Assembly: GCA_022702705.1 (NCBI GenBank)
Contig: CM040423.1
Span: forward strand, 41,880,070 to 41,944,069
Length of the DNA: 64,000 bases
Source of the DNA: Papilionanthe hookeriana x Papilionanthe teres
Lineage: Eukaryota; Streptophyta; Magnoliopsida; Asparagales; Orchidaceae
Direction: 5' to 3'
Both the position numbers and the translations under genes were made by a program. Positions 55,168 through 64,000 of the stretch are shown piece after piece. Below the pieces are notes generated by a model. It saw nothing but the letters and a program-made list of their open reading frames with translations, was not told the DNA's origin and made no database searches. Numbering within the stretch: position 1 is the first letter of the stretch; each line of letters opens with the position of its first letter.

Positions 55168-55740
55168 ACGGCTAACGCATCTGCTAAAGCGTTTTCTTTT
55201 CTGGGAATTTTGTAGATTGTTACATTCGGAATTTGTTCCAACAGTTTCATGGCATACTGAAAGTATTGCTCAAGTCTTGGCTTTAAAATTCTGTATTGTC
55301 CGGCGACCTGTTGAATGATCAACTGCGAATCCCCGTATATGTTGATGTTTGTTATCCCCATTTGAATAGTTAATTCCAATCTGTTACGAAAGCTTCGTAT
55401 TCCGCTCGTTGTTTGTACACGGCTGCGGTAAGTGGTAGGAGTATCTTAACATCCCCCGCTCTGGTGTTATAAAGATTAGTCTGATTCCCGCCTTACGGGC
55501 ACTATCACTTGCGATTCTTCGTCTTTGTGTGCTGAAGATGCTCCGTCAAAATATAATTCCCAACGTCGATCATCAGGGTCTTCTAAGTTCATTATTTGTT
55601 CATCTGGCAAGTCGTCATTGAGAGGAGATTCTGCTGCAAAGGGTGTGCTTCGAGGAAGTCTGCTAGGACTTGTCCCTTTACGGCACGAAGAGGCATGAAA
55701 GTTATATCGAATTGCAATAATATCATTGACCACACGGCAA
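55168..55740 (-). pseudogene. Gypsy RNase H / archaeal-type RNase H (aRH) region
   Basis: Minus strand: RRWELYFDGASSAHKDEE at ~55620-55570 marks the start of the second RNase H. MELTIQMGITNINIYGDSQL, QVAGQYRILKPRLEQYFQYA and IPRKENALADALA (55379-55170) give its middle and C-terminus, with a frameshift between. The domain of this kind in addition to the normal RNase H is a known Tat-clade trait. The nested LTR interrupts just after ADALA. Confidence 0.82.
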
Positions 55741-56352
55741 GTACGCCGAAAGCGTTGGACGGGTCATCAAGTATTGCAATGGATTAAATTTTGAGATCAG
55801 GTTGACCTTATGAGAAAGCATGTAGTGCCTGAGCTTTTGAGCGGCGAAGATCAGGGCCAAACAATGCTTTTCAATTGTGGGATACTTTATTTCCGTCGGA
55901 AGTAAACGACGGCTTAGGTAGTAAAGAGCATTTTCTTTACCCTCATCATTGACACAGGCTAACGAGGCTCGAGAGAGTCGTCTAAGGCCGCGGTATAAAG
56001 TATCAATGGTCTACCTGAGACTGGGGCTGCTAAGACAGGAGGTGCATTTAATATTGTTTAATGTCCTCAAAGGCCCTCTGACATTTCTCTTCCCAAATAA
56101 ATTTGGCGTCCTTTTTAACTAATGCCGAGAAAGGCTGACACCTACCTGACAAGTTCGAGATAAAGCGTCGAAGATATGCCAACTTCCCTTGAAAAGATCG
56201 TAGTTGTTTTAAGGTTCAGGAGGTGGCATTTCTAAGATAGCTTTAATCTTTTCCAGGTCGATCTCAATTCCACGATGTTGGACAACGAATCCTAAGAACT
56301 TCCCGGAGGTGACGCCGAAGGCGCATTTTAAGGGATTCATCTTAAGGTTAAA
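55741..56352 (-). pseudogene. Gypsy RT thumb and RNase H1 remnant
   Basis: Minus strand, several frames: NLKMNPLKCAFGVTSGKFLG and FVVQHRGIEIDLEKIKAI (~56345-56240), then pieces of RNase H1 (LSRTCQ..., ALFGPDLRRSKAQ..., VWSMILLQFDI). Highly broken. Confidence 0.75.
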
Positions 56353-57211
56353 TTATCTTGATCGTTCGAAAACAATTCTCAAATCATACAGGTGGTTTTC
56401 CTTTACTTTGCTTTTGATGACCACATCATCCACGTAGCATTTGACTTGATTGTGGATGAGATCATCGAAAATTCTTGTCATCGCTCTCCGGTAGGTTGCT
56501 CCTGCGTTCTTTAGTCCGAATGGCATCAACGTGTAGCAATATACCACGATCGGCGTTCGAATCTTGTAAGTTTTTAATCTTCGGAGCCATTTTTATCCGG
56601 TTGTATCTCGAAGATCCATCCATGAATGAGAATATTTCATGTGTTGAAGCAATGTCGATCATTAATTACGGGATCGAGTAGAGGAATTCATCTTTTGGAC
56701 ATGCCTTGTTTAAATCTCTGAAATCCACACAAATTCTGATCTGACCATTCTTCTTCCTGACTGGTACCACATTGGCTAACCAAGTCGGGTATTGTTCTTC
56801 ACGGACAAATTTAGTGTCTATTAGCTTTTTAACTTCAGCTATGACTTGTTGTTCGATTTCTAGACGCATTCTTCTGGAACCTTGTCTGACTGGAGTAGAA
56901 GTAAGATCCACTCCTAGCTTATGGACTGCGACCTCTGGAGCTAATCCTGGCATCTCATCGTAGCTCCAAGCAAAACAGTCTTTAAATTTCATTAATAACT
57001 TGATTATTTCTTCGGAGTCTTCTTTATTGAGTAAGGAGCTAACAAAGGTAGGTCTAGGCTCTTCGTTAGTACCTAAGTTAACTTTCGTTAACTCATCTAT
57101 TGTAGATTTGATCTCTTCTTCGAACTTTGGTGGAGCGTTTCCAATTTGTAAATCTTCAAGTTCTTCTGTAGCTTCCATGCAGTTTTTATTAGACTCACAA
57201 GTGACAACCAA
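56353..57211 (-). pseudogene. Gypsy reverse transcriptase (Tat/Ogre type)
   Basis: Minus strand: FKDCFAWSYDEMPGLAPEVA and RMRLEIEQQVIAEVKKLI, then NVVPVRKKNGQIRICVDFRD and LNKACPKDEF (57211-56690). After a stop and frameshift: DIASTHEIFSFMDGSSRYN and IKMAP (56655-56570), then another shift to YTLMPFGLKNAGATYRRAMT and the catalytic CYVDDVV box (YVDD 56425-56436). It would make cDNA from element RNA. Confidence 0.93.
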
Positions 57212-58130
57212 GCAAAATTCAGTATCGTCAACTGATCCTACTGTGCCAAATCCGAGACCATGCCTTGAATTGGGTGGACGACCGGAGTTATTCTATAAAT
57301 TTTCGAAATGTTCTGATTGACCTTTTGTCAATTGTCGAGGTAAGAGACCATGCTGAATTAAATTTTGAACACAGGGATAGTACCATTCAAAAGGCAATTC
57401 CATTAATTCTGATGAAGTAGCATCTTCAAATTGTACATTATTTTCAGTTTTGGAGGAAGGAGCACCACGGTAGAATTTGATGGGCTTTGCACCGCCGCTA
57501 CGTACCTCTTTGACCACCATACCCTCGATCTTATTAGAACGGATTGGGGTCAGGGTCATAGTATGTTCATAGTGGTTAATCTTCTCATACATCGATTTAT
57601 ATTCCTCGTTCTTTTCATCTTCGAGAGAGATCCTGAATTGCGGCTTCTTCCGACTTATTGTCACTGCTTCTTGCTTGATTTCTTTTTCTTCTTCAGAACT
57701 ATTTTCCCAGTCAACATTGATGGCTGGTTTCCTCTGTCCAACTGTCCTAACGTCTCTGCCACGACCTTGTGCCCGGCCTCGACCTCGGATGCGAGTTGTG
57801 GAGAAACCTTCACCATCTCGCTGTAAGGGAGTGGTGAGTGACTGTTGGACTAGAACTTCAGGTTCTTCGTCGTTCCGAACTTCCTTTGCTTCATTCGTTA
57901 TGGTATCTTTGGAGAAGATTGTTTTCTTTGGGGGTGCATAATAAGCTGCATCTTCATGGATTCCAATTTCATGTACGGAGAATGGTTGTAAGTCACCTTT
58001 GATGCACTGTTCCCCTCCATCGTAGTATTTGATGCATCGATGTAGAGATGATGGTACCATCCGGTTTTCATGTATCCATGGTCGGCCCGAGTAGAGCGTT
58101 GAATGACGTTTCTGAATCAATTATGTGAAA
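57212..58130 (-). pseudogene. Linker between protease and RT
   Basis: Minus strand open frame 58120-57293 begins with the protease end (SGRPWIHENRMVPSSLHRCI). It continues as a charged low-complexity linker (GRGRAQGRGRDVRTV, ENSSEEEKEIKQEA) and ends near ELPFEWYYPCVQNLIQHGLL. In Ogre elements an intron sits between protease and RT; no clear splice pair could be fixed here. Confidence 0.7.
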
Positions 58131-58361
58131 TTTCGCGGTTGTCTTTGCTAAGTCACCGGTATTCATTAGCAGCGTTATTGATCCGAGGGCTCTTTCTCCT
58201 TTCTGGTTGAATCCTCTTAATAACATTTTGTCCGCTTCGAGCTCGCGAGCATCAATTTCCAAGTATGCTAGCGTTCGAAGATTCATTATATTGATTGATG
58301 CTCCTGGATCCACTAATACTCTGGAGAGCGTAAACTTCCCATTTGTAAGCGAAATGTACAA
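58068..58361 (-). pseudogene. Gypsy aspartic protease
   Basis: Minus strand: SRVLVDPGASINIMNLRTL with the active-site Asp at 58308-58310 (D-P-G-A instead of the usual D-T/S-G-A), LLRGFNQKGERALGSI and FHIIDSETSFNALLG. The following RPWIH motif is in another frame (58080-58060), revealing a frameshift. It would cleave Gag-Pol. Confidence 0.85.
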
Positions 58362-59352
58362 CGGTCGGTTGTGGTCCGTCGTCCCAGTAGTAAGTCATTG
58401 TCCGTGAAGGTAACACCTCATCGTTCCTTTAACGAGCAAACCTCATCTAAGGAATCTCCGGTCATTTGAGCTAAGCAAATTTCCGGATCAAGTAAGGCCT
58501 TGATCGAGCTTCTCTCATCTCCTTTGATAAGATGAGAGCGTCGTAGATGCTCGGTTTGGGCTGGTAGTTTCCTAAGATGGGCTAGCACGTTGTAGTCCAC
58601 TTTATTTTCATGTGTCTCGGTTTCTTCCCGAATGGGTGTTTCTTCTGCCGGGGTTGGTTCTTCCTGAATAACCACCTGCTTTCCTTTGTCCTTTGGACCC
58701 ATTCTCGGAGGTAGAACTCTTCCACTTCTTAAGTTGAATTCTGTGATTTCTTCTGAATCTGGTATTGAGTTCTGCGGTGTCTCCTTCTGAATCGGAATGA
58801 CAGGTTCTTCTGGATTAGCTTCGGAGTCTGAAGGCTCTAACTCTATTGTGACTGGAGTTCCTCAAAACTCGCAAATAGATCCATTGCTTGTTGAACTCTC
58901 GTAGCCTCCTTGGTGGATGTCTTCTTTGTCATTGTGATCGTCAAGATTTTGTACAATTTGAGAATTGTTATTTGTATCGGAATCGACGTCCAAATTAGGT
59001 TGGTTGTCGCTAGTTACGTAATTGTTAGAAACAGTCAAAACGTAGCCAACGCCATAACCCTTATCATTATAAGATCCCACCGGAGTGAGCAAATAATCAT
59101 ACAGAGTCAGAGGTTCGAGGGATTTCTCCCCAAATCGGAAACAACTATCCTAGGATAAGCAGCTCCTAGTCTAGCCTCAGGAGCCTCAGTCTTCTCTTCT
59201 TCATCAATTTTCTCCTTTTCTTCAATCATCTCTTGTTGAGGTGGTTCTTCTATCGCAAGTGATAGTGCCGACTTGACAGGTTTCGAACTCTGAATTGAGG
59301 CTCGCACCGAAGTGGTTTGGATGAGATCCAAAATCTTCTTCGAAGACTTTGT
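58362..59352 (-). pseudogene. Gag C-terminal / pre-protease region
   Basis: Acidic, low-complexity minus-strand frames (QVVIQEEPTPAEETPI, HLRKLPAQTEHLRRS at 58702-58418; NLDVDSDTNNNSQIV at 59092-58862; EEKEKIDEEEKTEAPEA at 59331-59107). LPAQTEHLRR-type sequence before protease is usual in Tat Gag-Pol. Several stops. Confidence 0.65.
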
Positions 59353-60900
59353 CTAAGCGGTAGTCCATCCATCATCAGTCGCATAGGGATCTATCGTAAC
59401 AATGAGATCCGTTGAGATAACATTGACGGAACCTCCTTTACGGGGTTCCTTCATGTATTCCTTCGGGATCGTTATGTTCCCTTTTCGAAGATTGTCGTTG
59501 AGCCAACTTTTGAAGGTAATACAATCTTCTATCTTGTGCCCGAGCATCCGGTGGTAAGGGCAAAAGTTGGGATCACCTTTCTTGTCGAATTCTTCTGGTC
59601 TCTTAGGCTCTGGCAATTGGAAATCTGGAGTCTTCATCGGACCTGCGGAACATTTTCGAGCCTTGCCTCATTCTTGAACGGATTCTCCTCGCTCGGAAGC
59701 TCCCTTAACGTACGTTGTGGACGAGGCGGTTGTTCATACTTGTTGAGATGATTGATAGGCTGGGTCGGGGTTGCTTGGTAATTCCGTTGAATTTCGTTGC
59801 GGCCGTTACGACGGTATTTGTATCGACTGCTTGCCCTTATCGGCTCGCTGCGACGATCCCGGACTTCTTTCGAAAGTTTTCACGGGCTTCTGTTTGTCTA
59901 TTTTGTCGGTGAAACTTAATTGCTTCGCCTCCTCTTGCAAGCTTCCGGCCTTTCTTAACAACTTCTCGAAAGTCTTAATAGTAAATCCCTTGAGGAGAAG
60001 TGTTATCGGGCCATGAATGCTCTTAAGTAAAATGCCGACTGCATGCTGTTCTTGTAGCTATGGCTCACACTTCATACTTAGATTCCTCCATCGAAGTATG
60101 TAGTCTACCAAAGTTTCATTCGGCTTCTGCTTCTCTACCACTAAATCACCTATAGTGATGTGGTGCTGAGCTCCGGCAAATCGCTTCATGAAGAGGTTCT
60201 CTAATTCGAAAATGTCTTCACCGAACCGTTCGGTGATTCCGTATACCAATCAAAGGCGATCCACGACGAGTGCGCGACAAATTGTCGGAAGAGTAAAGCA
60301 TCACTTCCACCGACATTGCAACAAGCGGCACGAAAATGTGCAACATCTTCGCCGAGGGTTTCCGGTTCCATCAAAGGTCTTGAACGAGAGGTGGTACAAA
60401 GCCTTTCGGATATTGGACGACGTCGAATTCTTCGGGGTAAGGTCTACCCGTCCGAATGGATGTCCCGCTTTTTGATTGTGCCAAGGCTTCTCGCACCTGC
60501 TGTTCCACCATGCTCTTGATATCCTTTTCCGGAATCATGTTCTGGGTAGAATCCTTCTTTGGCTGATCGTCTCCGTTAACAGATGTAATCTCTTTTCCTC
60601 CGTCCGTAATATGAATAACTTCTGGAGGCATTTCTCTTGGGGGTTGAGCCTGACTCTGAAGAGTGGCTAGGGCTGCAGCCATCTCTTCCATCCTTTTTTG
60701 CCAATTGAGACATTGTATCGTCTTTTTCTCGAATTTGTGCTCTTAATGCTTCCGGTTCATCTCTTTCCACGATTCTGCTGGAGCACCTTACGAAGCTGAC
60801 GATGCTCGTGTTTCAACCATGTTAATTTCTGCATATTCATCATCCATGAACTCTGACGAGTCGACTTCATCTCCGAGCTCTTCTTCTATTTCTCTTGCTA
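59353..60900 (-). pseudogene. Gypsy gag (capsid/nucleocapsid), frameshifted
   Basis: Minus strand: coiled coil and linker (MEEMAAALATLQSQAQPP, RTGRPYPEEFDVVQYPKG, 60691-60371), capsid (FGEDIFELENLFMKRFAG and NETLVDYILRWRNLSMKC, 60249-60058), then a zinc finger FCPYHRMLGHKIEDC (59521-59562) followed by TFKSWLNDNLRKGNI. The CPYH-x4-H-x4-C finger is characteristic of Tat/Ogre Gag. Frameshifts near 60370-60250, 60055 and 59700. Confidence 0.88.
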
Positions 60901-62172
60901 ATCGCTAAATATCAGTTCTTAGCTTTTCCATAGCGTCTTCCAATGGTCTTTTTCGTGCGGTTTCGCAGTTATCATGCGATGGCTGTCGGGTTTCCTTTTT
61001 GGGAGTCCCCTTCATTGCAGTGGCGCTCTCTTCGGACTCAAGTCTCCTGACGAGACTTTCTTTTTCTAGTCGTTGTTTTAATCTTAATTGTCGGGTAGTG
61101 GGACGCCATACCATCCTTCTAGCGACAGAAGGCCCAGGACCGGATGGTCCGTCGGTCGAATGCTTGGAAGGTGGTATCCTCCCCGATCCGTAAACCCGAA
61201 ACAACAACGGGTGGACTAGCCTTCATCTTCTTAATCGGCTTTTACGTGGCGATAACGGGTTCTACTCGCGGCCCAAGACAGGATTTGGCCGGCACCCGCC
61301 CTATTCTTCTCAAAATCTACGATACGGGACATTTCTCTTTCTTTGCTAACTTCTCTATCACGATCGTAGTCGGGCAAATGGTGTAGTCCTAGCCCTTTTC
61401 TTTCGGCTGTCGCTATAGTATGCGGGTCGAGGTAATGTAGAAGCAATCCTGTGGACATTTTCCTCGTCAGCTGCGGCGGAAAGAGGATGGAATCTACTTC
61501 CTTCCAAAAGCGGTGTATACTCAGGCAATGGTATGTACTCAGGTAGTGGTGTGTACTCAGGGATTTCTTCTAAGAAAGCGACTTCAGCAGCTACGGCGCT
61601 TTTCGGCGATCTTCCTACCTCTGTTTCTTCTGCGAGTCCGTGTTAGGGGTGGAACCCTTGAGCTGGACCCAATTTCAAAAACAGAAGGTCTTGCACGGAA
61701 ATCTGTACCCTCCACGGTATCATGCTCGTTACAAATTTGAACTTCCTTCCCCTTCTGTTTGGCGGAAGCCGGGGTAGGTGCAGAGACGATTAGACCAGTG
61801 GGGGTAGAGATAACGGTGCTCCTATGTACAGTAGTATTCCTCTCAGTTGGAACCCTTTGCGGGGAGGGAACTCTTGAGTTGACTTAAGATTGAACTCGAT
61901 CAAAGGTCTTTCGTTCCGGATACTTTGTACGTCGGTGCGAAAAGGGTAACGTCGGTGATCTTGACATTCGTGTTCTCGAATCCTTGTCCAAACCGGATGA
62001 TCCCATTGTCGGGCGGCTCATCCTTGTAAACGGCGAAGTCCGATCCATTGGTGAAGGAGAAAATCGGCTTTGGGGCGGACATATTCGCAAGGTAGATTCC
62101 GATTGTCGGTCCCAAGTTATGCTTCTTCTCATCGGGACGAAAAGAAAGGAATCGAAAAGAGTCCGAACACAT
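60901..62172 (-). pseudogene. ORF upstream of / N-terminal to gag (ORF1-like), degenerate
   Basis: Minus strand frame from 62172: MSAPKPIFSFTNGSDFAVYK and NGIIRFGQGFENTNVKITDV, TLFAPTYKVSG. Farther on in other frames is a tyrosine/proline repeat (PEYTPL, three units, ~61570-61510), then a charged coiled-coil part (TRQLRLKQRLEKESLVRRLE, REIEEELGDEVDSSEFMDDE). An extra ORF before gag is known for Ogre elements; its function is unknown. Multiple stops. Confidence 0.6.
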
Positions 62173-62576
62173 TTTTGTTCATGTATTTATAAAAAGGAGT
62201 TATTTGTTAAAAGAGTCATTCATTAGAGGGTTTGTTTATTAGGAACGGAATGTTCAAAGGTGTAGAGAAGGTAACGAATCCGATTCAGAATTGGAAAGGA
62301 AAGAAAGTCTTATGCAAGACTTCTCTGACTCGAAGGACCGCTCTTAAACTAACACCTATTGGGGGTCCACCCCACCTCAGAAAAGAGGCAAAAGGATCTC
62401 AGAACCTCTCTGTTTAGGGGTGTCTAAATCCGAGAGAATGTTGGCTATACTCGTTCAAGGTAGAAATGAACATAGTATTCCAACGAAAAGAAGGGTAGTT
62501 TGATCTACTAAGGACATGGATACACTACCGATTTTGAAAGCGGAAGCTATCTGATTAAAAATGGAGAGACGAATTT
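62173..62576 (-). other. 5' leader of the giant element
   Basis: Between the primer binding site and the first ORF; no clear coding. Would hold packaging signals in an active element. Confidence 0.5.
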
Positions 62577-62594
62577 TACCCAGCAGAGTCGCCA
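62577..62594 (-). other. Primer binding site (tRNA 3' end complement)
   Basis: Plus strand TACCCAGCAGAGTCGCCA reads like a tRNA 3' end with CCA; on the element's minus strand it is TGGCGACTCTGCTGGGTA, five bases after the 5' LTR. From general knowledge this matches the tRNA-Arg-type site used by Ogre/Tat elements. It fixes the element's orientation and the 5' LTR boundary. Confidence 0.85.
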
Positions 62595-62599
62595 GAAGT

Positions 62600-64000
62600 T
62601 GTCGGCATATTTTTAGGTTAAGTGTTTTATTTTGAAAAGGGGGGTCGCCTACGGAAGTTGTCGGCGAATTTTTTTAGATTTTAAATTTAATTTAAATATA
62701 TATATAATTTAGAAAGTAGTATTTGATTTTGAAAATAATTTTAAAAAATTTTAAGATATGAAATCAAACTGATCTCACATCTCGAATAGTTTATATAAAC
62801 GAGCACCACACCACAAACCGCGTGTCTATTCCGAAGAATAGGCACACTGTTTGATGGTGGGGCTCGATTAAATAAACTAGAAGGTTTGTGACATCCGTTT
62901 GGTCTGCGAAACCATTTTATTTGCCGACAAGTTCCCTCGCTTAATATGAAAACATTAAACGGGGTTTATATTACTCAGGTTCTTAAAATTCCTATAAGGG
63001 CAAGCCCCTATAGTTAATTACATCTTAAGTGACGGGAATCACCTAAGAAAACTCTCGATAATAATCGGTAGTTATCGCTCTCAAGAATTTCAAAGTTTAA
63101 GTTATGACAACAAGAGACTTTTGAGGGCGAATTGATGTTCGAGTGATTTGTGATTTAATTTAATTTCGAGTTAATGGGTTTAAGTTTGGAATATTGTTCA
63201 AGTTGTTTTAGATTTATTTTGAGTTCTTTATGTCTTAAGTGATGTTATATTTAATTCAATTCAATTTAATTTAATTTTAGTTTAATTTAATTTGGTTTAG
63301 TTTTAATTTTAATTTAATTTTATTCTTTAATTTAATTTTAATTTTAATTTTATCTTAACTTGATTTTATTTATTTTATTTATTTAATTTAATATATTTCA
63401 ATTTAATTTAATTTAATTTAATTTAATGTGATTTAATTTAATTTAATTTTAATTTTAATTTAATTTAATTTAATTTAGCTTAAATTTTAATTTAATTTAA
63501 ATTTAAATTTGGTTTTAATTTTAATTTTAATTTTAATTTTAATTTAATTTTATTTTAATTTTTATTTAATATTTTATTTTTTTATGTTTTAAAGATGATT
63601 TAATTTTAATTGTTAAAGTATTAATTTAATTGAAATTTTAAAAGGATTTAATTTAAATGATTTAATTTTAATTTAATTTAATGATTAAGTCTTTTAGCAT
63701 TTTAAATCTTGAACTTGGACTATCATTTTAATTAGGAATTAAATATTATTGGGATGATTAATTTAGGGATTCTTGAATTAAAGAATAAATTTCCTCCTAA
63801 CAATATCCCTATTTTAATAATTCCAATTTTTATTATTCTTCCAAATTTAATTAATTATTTAATTAAGGTTTATTTTAATTATTTTCAAATTATTTGGTAG
63901 GTTTCTACCCTTTAATTGCCTAAGTTTCAAACATCCAAAATCAACTTAGTATCAAATATTTTACCCACCCTTTTAATTAAACCTAAAATTTTTAATTATA
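62600..64000 (-). repeat. 5' LTR of the giant element (continues beyond window)
   Basis: Starts TGTCGGCATA next to the primer binding site. Nearly identical to 34617 onward for ~500 bases. It then lacks the segment corresponding to 35121-36571 and continues as LTR sequence equivalent to 36572-37490. Includes its own (AATTT)n tract at 63249-63690. Confidence 0.9.

Larger units (their letters stand above)
34617..64000 (-). mobile_element. Giant Tat/Ogre-type Ty3/Gypsy retrotransposon carrying an AlkB ORF
   Basis: Minus-strand element. 3' LTR 34617-42096, internal 42097-62599 (13.06 kb after removing the nested solo LTR 47724-55167), 5' LTR from 62600 past the window edge. Coding order: upstream ORF, gag, protease, RT, RNase H with a second aRNase H, integrase, AlkB ORF, tandem array, 3' LTR. 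The aRNase H and the CPYH...GH...C gag finger are Tat-clade traits. The two flanking LTRs are near-identical over the first 500 bases, apart from a 1.45-kb deletion in the right one. All ORFs contain lesions, so it is not autonomous now. Estimated unnested length about 28 kb. Confidence 0.88.

Noticed and set aside
57431..57941. Plus-strand open frames opposite the protease-RT linker
   Set aside because: Shadows of the minus-strand Gypsy polyprotein.

Overview
This window is from a flowering-plant nuclear genome. The evidence is two spliced nuclear genes with GT-AG introns (a cytosolic ribosomal protein S19 gene and a UDP-glycosyltransferase gene), plant RP-gene promoter motifs, AT-rich spacers and a heavy load of plant transposable elements (Copia, Gypsy Tat/Ogre type, RTE-type LINE, MITE-like repeats). 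I cannot name the species. All calls come from reading the sequence; no database search was possible.

Layout. 1-5324: a decayed plus-strand Copia retrotransposon (gag, protease, integrase, RT, RNase H) with its 3' LTR; the 5' LTR lies outside the window. 5325-8490: non-genic DNA with two short tandem arrays and two copies of a dispersed ~0.8-kb repeat. 8494-14166: the RPS19 gene, 4 exons, with a 4.8-kb first intron holding an antisense Copia 3' end and antisense RTE LINE pieces. Exon 3 has lost two bases, so the reading frame is broken. 14167-20280: spacer with MITE-like elements, microsatellites, a Copia-like solo LTR (18307-18673) and a third copy of the 0.8-kb repeat. 20286-21812: an apparently intact two-exon UGT gene (475 codons, UGT83A-like), followed by three related MITE-like elements. 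23500-26860: microsatellites, hAT-like MITEs, a 3'-truncated RTE LINE and a reverse copy of the 0.8-kb repeat.

26866-33360: a minus-strand Copia relic whose integrase is split by a 5.4-kb solo LTR (27623-33057) with a perfect 5-bp target duplication (GTATG). 33361-34616: minus-strand Gypsy gag relic. 34617-64000: a giant minus-strand Gypsy Tat/Ogre-type element. Its 3' LTR is 34617-42096 (7.5 kb), its internal region is 42097-62599, and its 5' LTR starts at 62600 and leaves the window on the right. A second, more divergent 7.4-kb solo LTR (47724-55167) is nested in its pol gene, splitting the second RNase H from integrase.

In its own transcription direction the giant element reads: 5' LTR, tRNA-type primer binding site, an upstream ORF, gag, protease, RT, RNase H, [nested solo LTR], integrase, an extra ORF with an AlkB-type 2-oxoglutarate/Fe(II) dioxygenase domain closely resembling plant ALKBH9 RNA (m6A) demethylases, an 82-bp tandem array, and the 3' LTR. 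The captured AlkB ORF is the most notable item. The iron ligands and the 2-oxoglutarate-binding arginine are all present, although this copy has a frameshift and an in-frame stop. A second notable item is that the LTR end appears to have moved outward by about 57-59 bp compared with the related 5.4-kb solo LTR, leaving an internal echo of LTR end plus primer-binding site.
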